Assembly (NCBI RefSeq): GCF_003859945.1 | Contig: NZ_RQYM01000007.1 | Span: 86,909-150,908 of the forward strand | Direction of reading: 5' to 3' | DNA from: Leucobacter sp. OH1287 | Lineage (GTDB): Bacteria > Actinomycetota > Actinomycetes > Actinomycetales > Microbacteriaceae | Length of the DNA stretch: 64,000 nt | In this document: one piece after another, positions 9,858 through 18,083 of the stretch | How the letters are laid out: every line of letters begins with the position of its first letter | How positions within the stretch are numbered: position 1 is the first letter of the stretch | Notes under the pieces: model-generated | What the model was told of the DNA's origin: nothing | The model's database searches: none | What the model saw: only the letters and a program-made list of their open reading frames with translations | Made by a program: the position numbers and the translations under genes

Positions 9858-11501
9858 TTATTTTTCGATGCTGACGTTGTAGAACCATGGCCGGGCAACA
9901 GCCTCACCGCGGAAGCCTTTAACGTATGGCTGCACACCATACACCTGTGGCTCCTCAAACAGTGGCAGCACGTAGTAGTTGTCGGTGAGGTAGTGCTGTA
10001 CCTCCTGTGCGGCTGCGATTCGATCCTCCTCGGCCGCGCTCGATGAGATCTTCTCTAGCAGGCTCTCCAGGTGTGGATCGCCGATCTCACCGGTTGCTGC
10101 GTTGTAGTTGAGCAGCTGGTTGCGGTTCTTTGAGTAGTAGAGTGACTTGATGACGTCGTAGTCAGCGCGGCCAACCATGGTGTGACGGATCTGCACCTGG
10201 TTGATGTCCTTCGATGCCTCGTCCTGTGCGGCGAAGTCACCGGCGAAGATGTTTACCTTAATACCGATCTTGCCGAGCTGCTCCTGCACCTTGGTTATAA
10301 CCTCTTTGGAGCGTGGCTGTGGCAGTGCCTCGTTGAAGGTGATCTCCAGCTTAGCGCCGTCTTTTTCACGGATGCCGTCGCTGCCGAGCTTCCAACCGGC
10401 CTCGTCAAGCAGTTTCTCTGCCTGCTTTGGATCGTACTTGTAAGCCTTGCTGACATCAACGTGTGCTTTTGAGCGTGAGTCAACCGGGCTGGTTGCCAGC
10501 GGGTATGACTCGGTGAACAGTGACTTCACGATGCCCTCACGGTCGATGCCGGCGAAGATTGCCTGACGCACCTTAATATCGCTGAGCAGCGGGTGGAGGA
10601 AACGGAAGTCGAGCTGGTTGGTCATACCACCGGTTGAGTAAGACTTAATCTCCGCGCCTGAGGCCTTCACCTCTTTTTCTTTCGGAGCTGAAATCTCACG
10701 CACAACATCTGCCTGACCGGAGGTTAGCGCACCGATTCGCACTGACTCCTCGGCGGCAAGAATGTACTTAATGCCATCGATCTGGGCGCGACCCTGGTGC
10801 TTGTTAGCTGGAGGAGCCCAGTCGTAGTCTTCACGCGCGGTGAGGGTGAGCTCGGATCCAACCTTCTCGTCAGAGATCACGAACGGACCTGAGCCGATAA
10901 TGGTTGTTGCGTTTCCTGGACCAAACTCTTCGCTTGTTTTGTCGAGTGTTGCGTCAGATAGCAGACCAGCGTTGTAAACGCTAACCGCCTGCGCAAAGCC
11001 AGGAGCTGGGGCGGTGAAGTAGAACTTGACGGTGTCCTCGTCTACCACCTCGCCGCGCTCAAAGTTGCTGATCTGCTCAGACGGGCTGAGCTTCCGCTCT
11101 GGGTCACCCAGCGCGAACAGGCTGATGTTCTTGACAACGTTCTCTGAGGTCAGCGGGGTGCCGTCTGAGTAGGTGACATCGGTACGAATATCGAAGGTGT
11201 ACTCAGTTGCGTCCTCGTTCACCTCTGGCAGTGAGGTTGCGATCCACGGTGACAGCTCGAAGGTTTCTGGGTCCTGGAAGAGCAGTCGGTCGGTGATCTG
11301 GTTTACAACACCACCGTTTGGATAGTAGCCAGCGGATGCCGGGTAGAGGGTTGTGAAGGTGTTTGGCTCCAGGTAGGTGAGGATCTTCTCTCCGCCCTCG
11401 CCCGAGCTGTTCGCCTTGTCTGAGTCACCGGCACCTCCTGCGCAACCCGCGAGCAACGCAACGGTTGCGGCGGCGGCACCAAGTTTCACAATGTTCTTCA
11501 T
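9858..11501 (-). CDS. Substrate-binding lipoprotein, SBP family 5
   Basis: Extracytoplasmic binding protein of the peptide/nickel importer, 547 residues from the ATG at 11501, a size usual for family 5. A lipobox LLAGC puts the lipidated cysteine at residue 20. The mature start EKILTYLEPNTFTTLYP and later YPNGGVVNQITDRLLFQDPE recall, from memory, the KPN_01854-type binding proteins, which are distinct from classical DppA. An in-frame GTG at 11507 is possible; the ATG has AGGTG at suitable spacing. The ligand cannot be stated. It is divergent from a flavin-binding protein gene across an AT-rich spacer. Confidence 0.88.
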   Translation of the reverse strand: MKNIVKLGAAAATVALLAGCAGGAGDSDKANSSGEGGEKILTYLEPNTFTTLYPASAGYYPNGGVVNQITDRLLFQDPETFELSPWIATSLPEVNEDATEYTFDIRTDVTYSDGTPLTSENVVKNISLFALGDPERKLSPSEQISNFERGEVVDEDTVKFYFTAPAPGFAQAVSVYNAGLLSDATLDKTSEEFGPGNATTIIGSGPFVISDEKVGSELTLTAREDYDWAPPANKHQGRAQIDGIKYILAAEESVRIGALTSGQADVVREISAPKEKEVKASGAEIKSYSTGGMTNQLDFRFLHPLLSDIKVRQAIFAGIDREGIVKSLFTESYPLATSPVDSRSKAHVDVSKAYKYDPKQAEKLLDEAGWKLGSDGIREKDGAKLEITFNEALPQPRSKEVITKVQEQLGKIGIKVNIFAGDFAAQDEASKDINQVQIRHTMVGRADYDVIKSLYYSKNRNQLLNYNAATGEIGDPHLESLLEKISSSAAEEDRIAAAQEVQHYLTDNYYVLPLFEEPQVYGVQPYVKGFRGEAVARPWFYNVSIEK

Positions 11502-11549
11502 TTTCACCTGTTCTTGTGTAGGGGTTGGTTACGACAATGTATTCGAATC

Positions 11550-11566
11550 TATCACAAAATATGATA
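11550..11566. promoter_or_regulatory. Dyad in divergent promoter region
   Basis: TATCACAAAATATGATA contains inverted TATCA and TGATA arms around 7 nt. It lies in an AT-rich stretch (about 11530-11600) between the importer operon and the divergent flavoprotein gene. A second palindrome, TTAGCTAA, lies at about 11574-11581. The stretch must carry the promoters of both units. An operator role is inferred; no regulator gene is adjacent. Confidence 0.35.
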
Positions 11567-11647
11567 CGACTTATTAGCTAATGTAATAATTTGTTATATT
11601 TAGAAGCTGAAGAGATTAAACCACCCTTAACCCCACGGGAGCAACAG

Positions 11648-13615
11648 TTGAGTTCTGCTATCGCAGTTGTTGGAGCCGGTCCTCGAGGAATCTCAATTAT
11701 CGAGCGGATCGCGGCAATTTCACCAGAAAAACCCTTGCGGATCCACATTATCGACGACTCAGAAATCGGTGCCGGACGGATCTGGAACACCGCCGCAACC
11801 TCGCAGCTGTGCATGAACACGCTCGCCGGCGCGGTGACACTGTTCACCGAACCGGGCTCCTCCGTGAAGGCGCCGGTTGTTGAGGGACCGACCATGTTCG
11901 AGTGGCTGAGGAGCCTCCGCGGTGAGCGGATCGAGAATCCCGCTAAACAGGCTGTGCTCGACGAACACCCGCCAACTATCCCCGCCGAGTTCCTGACCGA
12001 GATACGGGTCTCCGAACCGTGGTCTAACCCGTCACGCCCGCTCTACGGCCACTACCTGAGCTGGGTTTACCGCGTGGTGAAGGGCTGGCTCCCCGAGCAC
12101 ATCGAGCTGGTAGAGAACAACAGCAGGGCGGTGCGGATCCACCCGGGTAGAGGCCACGATGAGATAACCCTCGCAAACGGCAAGACCGTGAGGGCTGACG
12201 CGACCGTGCTCGCGATCGGCTGGCAGAAACCCGCCGCAACCGCCGCGGAGACATCGCTCGCGAAAACAGGGCTTAAGTGGGTTGGCCCGGACAACCCGGT
12301 CGAACAGGACCTCAGCGGTATTAAGCCCGGTCAGAGTGTGCTTGTGCGCGGTCTGGGGATGGGCTTCTTTGATGTGATGGCGCTGCTGACAATCGGGCGC
12401 GGCGGTCGTTTCGTGCCCGTCGATAACGCTGGTGAGACCGGCGAGGCTGGCGGAGCTAACGCGGTGAATGCCAGCGAGCCGGGAGACAACGGCGCCTGGG
12501 TGCGCCCAACCCCGGCCAGACTGCGCTACATCCCGAGCGGCGAGGAACCGCGCCTGTTTGTTGGCTCGGGCCGCGGCTACCCGTTCCTCCCGAAGAGCGA
12601 CTACCAGAGCCTGCCCCCGAAGGCGGTGCAGCGGCGGTTTAGAGAGCGTGTCGCCGAGCTGCGGGACGCCGAGCGCATCGACTTTACGAGCGAGGTTTAT
12701 CCCGCGCTGATCCAAGATGCTTTTGAGGCGTACTACACAGCCCTGGCTGCGGAAAACCCCGCCGCGTTAAACGCCGATCTGTCTGAGATTGTCGCCGAGA
12801 TTGACACGCTAAACCCGTTGGATTTAACCGCGTTTGAGGAAACGCTCGCGCGCTTTGTGACGAGCGACGGTGAGGCTTTTTATCTCAGCTACTGGCTGGA
12901 TCCGCTCGCAGGCATAAAACTCAGTTTTGCTGAGCTACAGCAGCACCTGCAAGGTGAGCTCGCAAACGACATCGACGAGGCGATTAGGGCGATTAAAAGC
13001 CCGGTCAAACAGGCTCTCTGGGCGCTGAGTTCGGCGCGCGCACGAACCGCGATTTTAGGCGCAAAGGGTAAGTACACTTGGGAGTCGCGCAGCGGTGAAC
13101 TGTCGGAGTTTATGGCGTTTGGGCAGATGGTTGGATCCGGCCCGCCACTGTTTCGATCACAGCAGCTGCTCGCGCTCGCCGAGGCGGGAATTGTCAGCTT
13201 CATCGGCGCGAAACCTGAGATTACTGCGACACCCGCTGGCTATATTACCAGCTCACAGTCGCTCAGCGACGAGGTGGGCGCCGAGGTGCTTGTTGATGCT
13301 TGGATGCACAGCCCCGATGTGCGAAGGCCCGGCGATCCGCTCGCGATTTCACTCGGGGACCGGGTGCGACCGTGGAGCGAAACCAGCGAGATTGGCTCGC
13401 GCGTTGAAACCGGGTCGCCCGAGGTTGAAGCTGAGACCGGCAGGCTGCTAAATAAGGCAGGGGGTGCGGATCCGCGCCTGCACATGGTCGGTATTCCGCT
13501 CTATGCGCAGCTGCCAGACACCACTATCTCCCCGATTCCGGGCTCTGACGCGCAGCTTTTGCAGGAAACCGACCGGGTTGCTGCAAGCGTGCTGCGCCAG
13601 GCCAGGGTCGGGTAG
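11648..13615 (+). CDS. FAD/NAD(P)-binding protein (NAD_binding_9 type)
   Basis: Large protein, 655 residues from the TTG at 11648. The dinucleotide-binding motif VVGAGPRG, with the Arg seen in the NAD_binding_9/flavin monooxygenase-like group, is at the N-terminus. A second nucleotide-binding region, SVLVRGLGMGFFDVMALL, follows near residue 220. The reaction is unknown. The TTG at 11648 is preceded by CGGGAG at proper spacing; another in-frame TTG at 11591 has no such site and lies in AT-rich promoter-like sequence. The divergent neighbour is the peptide-type importer, so a role in modifying or releasing the imported compound is a reasonable guess only. Confidence 0.8.
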   Translation: MSSAIAVVGAGPRGISIIERIAAISPEKPLRIHIIDDSEIGAGRIWNTAATSQLCMNTLAGAVTLFTEPGSSVKAPVVEGPTMFEWLRSLRGERIENPAKQAVLDEHPPTIPAEFLTEIRVSEPWSNPSRPLYGHYLSWVYRVVKGWLPEHIELVENNSRAVRIHPGRGHDEITLANGKTVRADATVLAIGWQKPAATAAETSLAKTGLKWVGPDNPVEQDLSGIKPGQSVLVRGLGMGFFDVMALLTIGRGGRFVPVDNAGETGEAGGANAVNASEPGDNGAWVRPTPARLRYIPSGEEPRLFVGSGRGYPFLPKSDYQSLPPKAVQRRFRERVAELRDAERIDFTSEVYPALIQDAFEAYYTALAAENPAALNADLSEIVAEIDTLNPLDLTAFEETLARFVTSDGEAFYLSYWLDPLAGIKLSFAELQQHLQGELANDIDEAIRAIKSPVKQALWALSSARARTAILGAKGKYTWESRSGELSEFMAFGQMVGSGPPLFRSQQLLALAEAGIVSFIGAKPEITATPAGYITSSQSLSDEVGAEVLVDAWMHSPDVRRPGDPLAISLGDRVRPWSETSEIGSRVETGSPEVEAETGRLLNKAGGADPRLHMVGIPLYAQLPDTTISPIPGSDAQLLQETDRVAASVLRQARVG

Positions 13616-13684
13616 CGGTTAGGGACACCACCGCCCCGCAGGCCAGGTCAATCCGTTCGGCGGCGGCTAGCGCTTAAGCCGCGG

Positions 13685-14623
13685 CTAGCGCTTCTTTTTG
13701 CCGCTCTTCGCGCGTTTCTTAGCCTCGTTCTTGGCGCGCTTTTCGAGCCGTTTCCGAAGCTTCTTGCCGCGTTTTCTGGTGCGTTTCGTCATCTCATTGA
13801 GTACCTGCTGCCACTCGGTGAGGTCTCTGATTCGCCCCTGCCACCTCTCGGTTGTCTCGGTTGTCTCGCCTGTCTCAGCTGTCTCGGGTTTTAACAGCGG
13901 CTCTTTCAGCGTGCCGTCTTTGCCGATCCAGGGTTTCAGCGCGAGCGCGTCTTTCGCCTGCAGGCTCGCATCGATCAGCTGCCTAAACGGTGTCGCAACA
14001 TCCCTGCCGCGATAGCTGAGCGGCTCCCCCGCGGCATAGTATTTTTCGAGGGCGAGATCCCAATAATCGCGGGTTTTAGGGATCCTGGCCGCGTTAAAAC
14101 CGTCTGGCACAACAATCAGGTTGCCCAGCGTGCACGCCGAGCGAATAAACTCGTGCAGCGCCGGGTCGCCCCAAAACTCGTGCAGTTTCGGTTCGGGCGA
14201 TGCCATGTCCTGCAAAAGCACGGGTGCGTAGCTTGCGATGCCGCCGATTCTGCCGTCCCGGAAACAGCTGCGCAGCACGGGCGACGCCGCAACCGTGTAC
14301 AGCAGCCCGGTGCTGAGGATCGTGGGGATCGAGCAGATCCAATCACCCTGCAAATATTTTTGTGGATCGCCGCTGCCACGTAGGGGGTGCGGCCGGAGCT
14401 CAAAACCGCCGAGGCCGTCCCAGAGATGTCGGAAGAAACTCTGACTGAGGTAGCCCGCCTCAATGGGCAGTCGCTGCCCGGGCGGGAGTGTTTGATAGAT
14501 CAGCCAGGCTTTTAGATGGTCGGCGCTCGCCTCACCCTGCAGGCTCAGCCCCTCGCGAAGCTCAGCTGGAATCGCGTCCTCCAAGAGGAAGCGGTCAAGA
14601 TCAAAAACTACGTTCTCCTCCAT
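13685..14623 (-). CDS. Hypothetical protein with very basic C-terminal tail
   Basis: No family recognised. The 312-residue soluble protein has a folded-looking body with many Trp and aromatic residues. A Thr/Glu/Gly-rich linker follows (ETAETGETTETTE, from a TGTCTC-type microrepeat at 13851-13890). The last 35 or so residues are almost all Lys and Arg, which suggests nucleic acid, ribosome or polyphosphate binding. The ATG at 14623 is preferred because TATAGT lies 6 nt upstream, giving a leaderless transcript; a TTG 10 codons earlier is an alternative. It converges with the flavoprotein gene. Confidence 0.65.
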   Translation of the reverse strand: MEENVVFDLDRFLLEDAIPAELREGLSLQGEASADHLKAWLIYQTLPPGQRLPIEAGYLSQSFFRHLWDGLGGFELRPHPLRGSGDPQKYLQGDWICSIPTILSTGLLYTVAASPVLRSCFRDGRIGGIASYAPVLLQDMASPEPKLHEFWGDPALHEFIRSACTLGNLIVVPDGFNAARIPKTRDYWDLALEKYYAAGEPLSYRGRDVATPFRQLIDASLQAKDALALKPWIGKDGTLKEPLLKPETAETGETTETTERWQGRIRDLTEWQQVLNEMTKRTRKRGKKLRKRLEKRAKNEAKKRAKSGKKKR

Positions 14624-14629
14624 GACCAG

Positions 14630-14635
14630 ACTATA
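14630..14635 (-). promoter_or_regulatory. -10 element, leaderless start of the basic-tailed protein
   Basis: TATAGT on the minus strand ends 6 nt before the ATG at 14623, with no Shine-Dalgarno site between. This fits a leaderless mRNA. Confidence 0.45.
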
Positions 14636-14671
14636 GCAAAACAAACCGATCAAAGACTGAAAACAGGCGGG

Positions 14672-15040
14672 CTAGCCGCTGTAGTTGAGTGACAGGAAAG
14701 CTACCGCCGCGAGCGTCACAACCAGCCCGACGGTCTGGGTTATGCTCGGTTTTTCTTTCCAAAAAATCAGCGCCAACAGGATCGTCACCGTCCAGTACGG
14801 GTCCGCCTGACTTGCCTCTTTCGAGAGGATGAAACAGGCGCCAACCATAACCGAGGCGATCAGCGCGTATGGCAGCACCGCGATGGCCGGGCCGATAGCA
14901 ACTGCCCGATAGATGAACACGAGCGAGGCAACAGACCAGAACACCGCTGCCGCAACAGCGAAAAGTATTCCGAGATCATACGCCACACCTCTGTTAGCCG
15001 GTTTGTCGGTCTTGCAGGATTGCGGGATCCGCACAAGCAC
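14672..15040 (-). CDS. Small EamA/DMT-like membrane protein, possibly a remnant
   Basis: A 122-residue hydrophobic protein with about four membrane segments. The end, KPSITQTVGLVVTLAAVAFL, resembles the closing helix pair of an EamA/drug-metabolite-transporter half. Full EamA proteins have ten helices and near 300 residues, so this is either a stand-alone half-size transporter or the remains of a larger gene. The start is uncertain: GTG at 15040 or GTG at 14986. A dyad lies upstream at 15061-15096. Function cannot be assigned. Confidence 0.5.
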   Translation of the reverse strand: MLVRIPQSCKTDKPANRGVAYDLGILFAVAAAVFWSVASLVFIYRAVAIGPAIAVLPYALIASVMVGACFILSKEASQADPYWTVTILLALIFWKEKPSITQTVGLVVTLAAVAFLSLNYSG

Positions 15041-15060
15041 CTGATTATCTTTTCGCCAGA

Positions 15061-15096
15061 GTTATCTGTCTAAAGCTATATTGCCCCCCAGATAAC
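15061..15096. promoter_or_regulatory. Inverted repeat upstream of the small DMT-like gene
   Basis: GTTATCTG (15061-15068) and CAGATAAC (15089-15096) are perfect inverted arms 20 nt apart, between the ABM gene end and the start of the small membrane gene. A dimeric regulator binding two half-sites is possible; no protein is implicated. Confidence 0.4.
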
Positions 15097-15136
15097 CGAT
15101 TGTCAAGTGTTTCCACAGGTGCTTTTACAATCCGAA

Positions 15137-15463
15137 CTAGGCACTCCCGTCGCGCTGCACCTGGTGATCGACAATATACTGTTTACCCACACCAACGGCG
15201 ACCCCACCGAGGATCGCGTCAAACTCAGGCGCCAGTCGATCCCGCTGTGGATGCTCCAACCACTCAAGATAGCCTTTCTCATCTGGCCAGTTTGCGGTCA
15301 CCAGAATCTCACCGCTGCCGTCAGCCGCAACCGCAATATCGCTGCTGACCTGCCTGGTCAGACGCAGCGACTCGCGCAGAATCTCCTCATCACGATACAG
15401 CTGCAGCAGCTTCTCCGCCTGCTCCGGATTCGTTTTAATCACCAGAATTGACCGATATATCAC
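15137..15463 (-). CDS. ABM-type (antibiotic biosynthesis monooxygenase) domain protein
   Basis: A 108-residue single-domain ferredoxin-like protein. The pattern of the family is visible: a first strand with MIYRSILVIKTNPE, a helix EKLLQLYRDEEILRES, the central WPDEKGYLEWLEHPQRD and the closing strand. Such proteins include cofactor-less quinol monooxygenases and haem-degrading enzymes, and many have no known reaction. The GTG start directly follows the stop codon of the upstream ATPase, so it belongs to the second peptide-type importer operon. A role in processing the imported compound is inferred from that linkage only. Confidence 0.7.
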   Translation of the reverse strand: MIYRSILVIKTNPEQAEKLLQLYRDEEILRESLRLTRQVSSDIAVAADGSGEILVTANWPDEKGYLEWLEHPQRDRLAPEFDAILGGVAVGVGKQYIVDHQVQRDGSA

Positions 15464-16273
15464 CTAAATCTTCCCCTCAGTTACAGTGTTAACGCCGGGC
15501 AGTCTCCCCATCCCGTCAACGGCTGGAATCGCCGCCAAAAGCCGCTTAGTGTATTCTCGCTGCGGATCCTCCCACACCTGTGCCGCGGAACCCTGCTCAA
15601 CCAGACTCCCCCGCTGCATAACCGCTATCTGGTCCGCGATAATCCGCACAACAGCCAGGTCGTGACTAATAAACAGTAGCGCCGCACCGGACTCTAACGC
15701 GAGTTTACGCATCAGTGTCGCAACCTTCGCCTGCAAACTAGCGTCGAGGGAAGCAATTGGCTCATCACCGATTAGCAGCTCGGGTCCGGCAGCAATGGCG
15801 CGGGCAATCGCGATCCGCTGCCGCTGCCCACCCGAGAACTGGTGAGGGTAACGGCTTTGAGTCTCGGTGGGTAATTCGACCTGTTGCAGCAGATCCGCGA
15901 CACTCCAGCTGTCTTTCACCGGGTTTGCGCGCAGCCCGTCAGCAATTTGACTGCCGATGGTGCGGCGAGGGTTGAGTGAGGCGTACGGGTTTTGGAAAAC
16001 CATCTGGATACGCATTAGTTCACGCGGGCGCCGTCGCATGCCAAGCGGCGCGACGGGGTTGCCCTTAAACAGAATCTCACCGCCCGAAACAGGCACTAGC
16101 CCACAAACCGCTTTAGCGAGGGTTGATTTACCGCAGCCAGATTCACCAACGAGTCCAACCACGCTAGCCGGTTCAACAGCGAGGTTAACGCCTTTAACAG
16201 CCTCAAAACTGCCGCCGCTCGGGAGCTTATAGCGCACACTCGTCTCTTTTATTTGCAGTAGTTGCTGTGCCAT
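15464..16273 (-). CDS. Peptide/nickel-type ABC transporter ATPase, DppF type
   Basis: Second ATPase of the downstream importer, 269 residues. Walker A GESGCGKST, the Q-loop region MVFQNPYASLNPR, signature FSGGQRQR and Walker B LLIGDEPIASLD are all visible. The Dpp/Opp-type C-terminal region (QVWEDPQREYTKRLLAAIP) follows. Its start overlaps the stop of the DppD-type gene by one base, indicating coupled translation. Confidence 0.9.
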   Translation of the reverse strand: MAQQLLQIKETSVRYKLPSGGSFEAVKGVNLAVEPASVVGLVGESGCGKSTLAKAVCGLVPVSGGEILFKGNPVAPLGMRRRPRELMRIQMVFQNPYASLNPRRTIGSQIADGLRANPVKDSWSVADLLQQVELPTETQSRYPHQFSGGQRQRIAIARAIAAGPELLIGDEPIASLDASLQAKVATLMRKLALESGAALLFISHDLAVVRIIADQIAVMQRGSLVEQGSAAQVWEDPQREYTKRLLAAIPAVDGMGRLPGVNTVTEGKI

Positions 16274-17202
16274 TACAGCTCACCGTCCCTCTTATCTGTC
16301 AGCTCCTGCACCGTTATCACTTCGGTGCTCGATGATTCAACAGCGCCCGGCAAAAACGGCTCATGGTTTGGCAAAGCCTGCACGAGCGCTCTTGTGTAAG
16401 CGTGCTGTGGCCGACGCAGCACCTCAAAACGTTCACCCTCCTCGACGATAACGCCCTCACGCATAACCGAGATACGTGTGGCAAGGGAGCTCATAACGCC
16501 GAGATCGTGGGTGATGAGCAGCACCGCGAGATCAAGTTCATCACAGAGGCTGCGCAAAAGCTGCAGCACTCCAGCCTGCACGGTGACGTCCAGAGCGGTG
16601 GTTGGTTCGTCCGCGATCAGAATCTCGGGATCGCAGATAATCGCGATCGCAATGGCGATCCGCTGCAGCTGCCCACCCGAGAACTGGTGAGGGTACTTCT
16701 TGAGCGCGATCTCTGGGTCAGGCACCTGTACCAGCCGCAGCGTCTCAATTGCTTTCTGTCGCGCTGCGGCTTTACTGATCCCGGTGTGCACCCGCAGGTG
16801 GTCGGTGAGTTGCCTCCCAATACTCAGCATCGGGTGCAGGCTCGCGGTTGGATCCTGAAACACCATCGCGATCTTGCTACCACGCAGCCTGTTCTGCGCT
16901 TTCTCCGAATTGTGCAGCAGGTTTTGCCCCTGAAACAGCACCTCACCCGTCGCCTTGGATCCCTCTGGCAAAACCCCGCAGATGGTCAGCCCGGTGAGCG
17001 ATTTACCGGAACCGGATTCACCCGCTAGCCCGGTGATCTGGCCGGGTGTGAGCGTCAGGTCGATGCCCTTAATAACCTCCTTGCCGCGAATGCTGAGCCG
17101 CAGGTCACTGATCTGCAACCCCTGTTTCAGGTTGGTTTCAGCAACATCTTGATGCTGTGCCCGCTGCTGTGGATCATGCTGGGCAGTGTTCTGATTGCGC
17201 AT
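16273..17202 (-). CDS. Peptide/nickel-type ABC transporter ATPase, DppD type
   Basis: First ATPase of the second importer, 309 residues. Walker A GESGSGKS, MVFQDPTASLHP, signature FSGGQLQR and Walker B ILIADEPTTALD are present, followed by the DppD-type C-terminus (RRPQHAYTRALVQALP). The first 25 or so residues are Gln- and Asn-rich and may not be needed; a later start is possible. It abuts the permease gene with a one-base overlap. Confidence 0.9.
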   Translation of the reverse strand: MRNQNTAQHDPQQRAQHQDVAETNLKQGLQISDLRLSIRGKEVIKGIDLTLTPGQITGLAGESGSGKSLTGLTICGVLPEGSKATGEVLFQGQNLLHNSEKAQNRLRGSKIAMVFQDPTASLHPMLSIGRQLTDHLRVHTGISKAAARQKAIETLRLVQVPDPEIALKKYPHQFSGGQLQRIAIAIAIICDPEILIADEPTTALDVTVQAGVLQLLRSLCDELDLAVLLITHDLGVMSSLATRISVMREGVIVEEGERFEVLRRPQHAYTRALVQALPNHEPFLPGAVESSSTEVITVQELTDKRDGEL

Positions 17203-18083
17203 TAAACAGCCCTCCCCTGTACTGCATCTTGGGTGCGTGGATCCAGCGAGTCACGCAGTGAGTCGCCGATGAAGTTGAACGCCATCACCACGGTGAAGAT
17301 CGCTAGGCCGGGGAATGCCGCGATCCACCAGGCAGAGAAGTTTTCAAGCCCGGCAGAGACCATGGCGCCCCAGTCTGGTGCGGGTGGAACCGCGCCAAGC
17401 CCGAGGAAGCTGAGACCGGCAAGCAGCAGAATCGCGGTGCCGACATCGAGCATCGCGAGCACAAACACCGGAGCCAGCACGTTCGGCAGCACATCTCGAC
17501 GCAGCGAAGTGAAGGCGCTGGCGCCGAGCAGCCTGCCAGCGATCACATACTCTTGACCTCGTGCCGCAACCACGAGCGAGCGGGTCACCCTGGCGTAGGC
17601 TGGCCAGCTGACGATCAGCATGGCGATAACAGCGTTCGTGAGGCTTGGACCGAGCGCCGCGGTGATAACCATGGCGAGGATGATGGTTGGGAAGGCGAAA
17701 ACGAGATCCGCAACACGCATAATCACCTCGTCGACAACGCGCCCAAAATAACCCGCGATAGCGCCAAGCAGCCCGCCGATGCACATTGCCGCGAGAACAA
17801 GCCCGAGCGCGAGCGGCAGTGAGATACGGCTACCGTGAATAACACGACTGAGCACGTCACGCCCAACCTGGTCGGTGCCGAACAGGTGCTCGGCGCTCGG
17901 TGGCTGCAGCCTGTCATAGGCTTGGGCGAGCGGATCCGCCGGGGCAATGAACGGTGCGAACAGGATCAGCACCACCCAGAAAAGCACAATAACAGCGCCC
18001 GTGATTGCCAGTGGTGTGCGGAAGCTCGCGGGGAGGCCGAGCCTGCGGCGGCGTTTGGTTTGCTGTGTTAAAACATCAGTCAT
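17202..18083 (-). CDS. ABC transporter permease, DppC type
   Basis: Permease of the second importer, 293 residues, about six membrane helices. It shows the DppC signature FGTDQVGRDVLSRVIHGSR after the first helix. The coupling region is EYVIAGRLLGASAFTSLRRD. The stretch PPAPDWGAMVSAG is the usual C-terminal DppC motif. Its start overlaps the DppB-type permease stop by 4 nt. Confidence 0.9.
   Translation of the reverse strand: MTDVLTQQTKRRRRLGLPASFRTPLAITGAVIVLFWVVLILFAPFIAPADPLAQAYDRLQPPSAEHLFGTDQVGRDVLSRVIHGSRISLPLALGLVLAAMCIGGLLGAIAGYFGRVVDEVIMRVADLVFAFPTIILAMVITAALGPSLTNAVIAMLIVSWPAYARVTRSLVVAARGQEYVIAGRLLGASAFTSLRRDVLPNVLAPVFVLAMLDVGTAILLLAGLSFLGLGAVPPAPDWGAMVSAGLENFSAWWIAAFPGLAIFTVVMAFNFIGDSLRDSLDPRTQDAVQGRAV

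Noticed and set aside
11591..11647. TTG at 11591 as start of the FAD/NAD(P)-binding protein
   Set aside because: The stretch is AT-rich and promoter-like; the TTG at 11648 has CGGGAG at correct spacing right before the nucleotide-binding motif.
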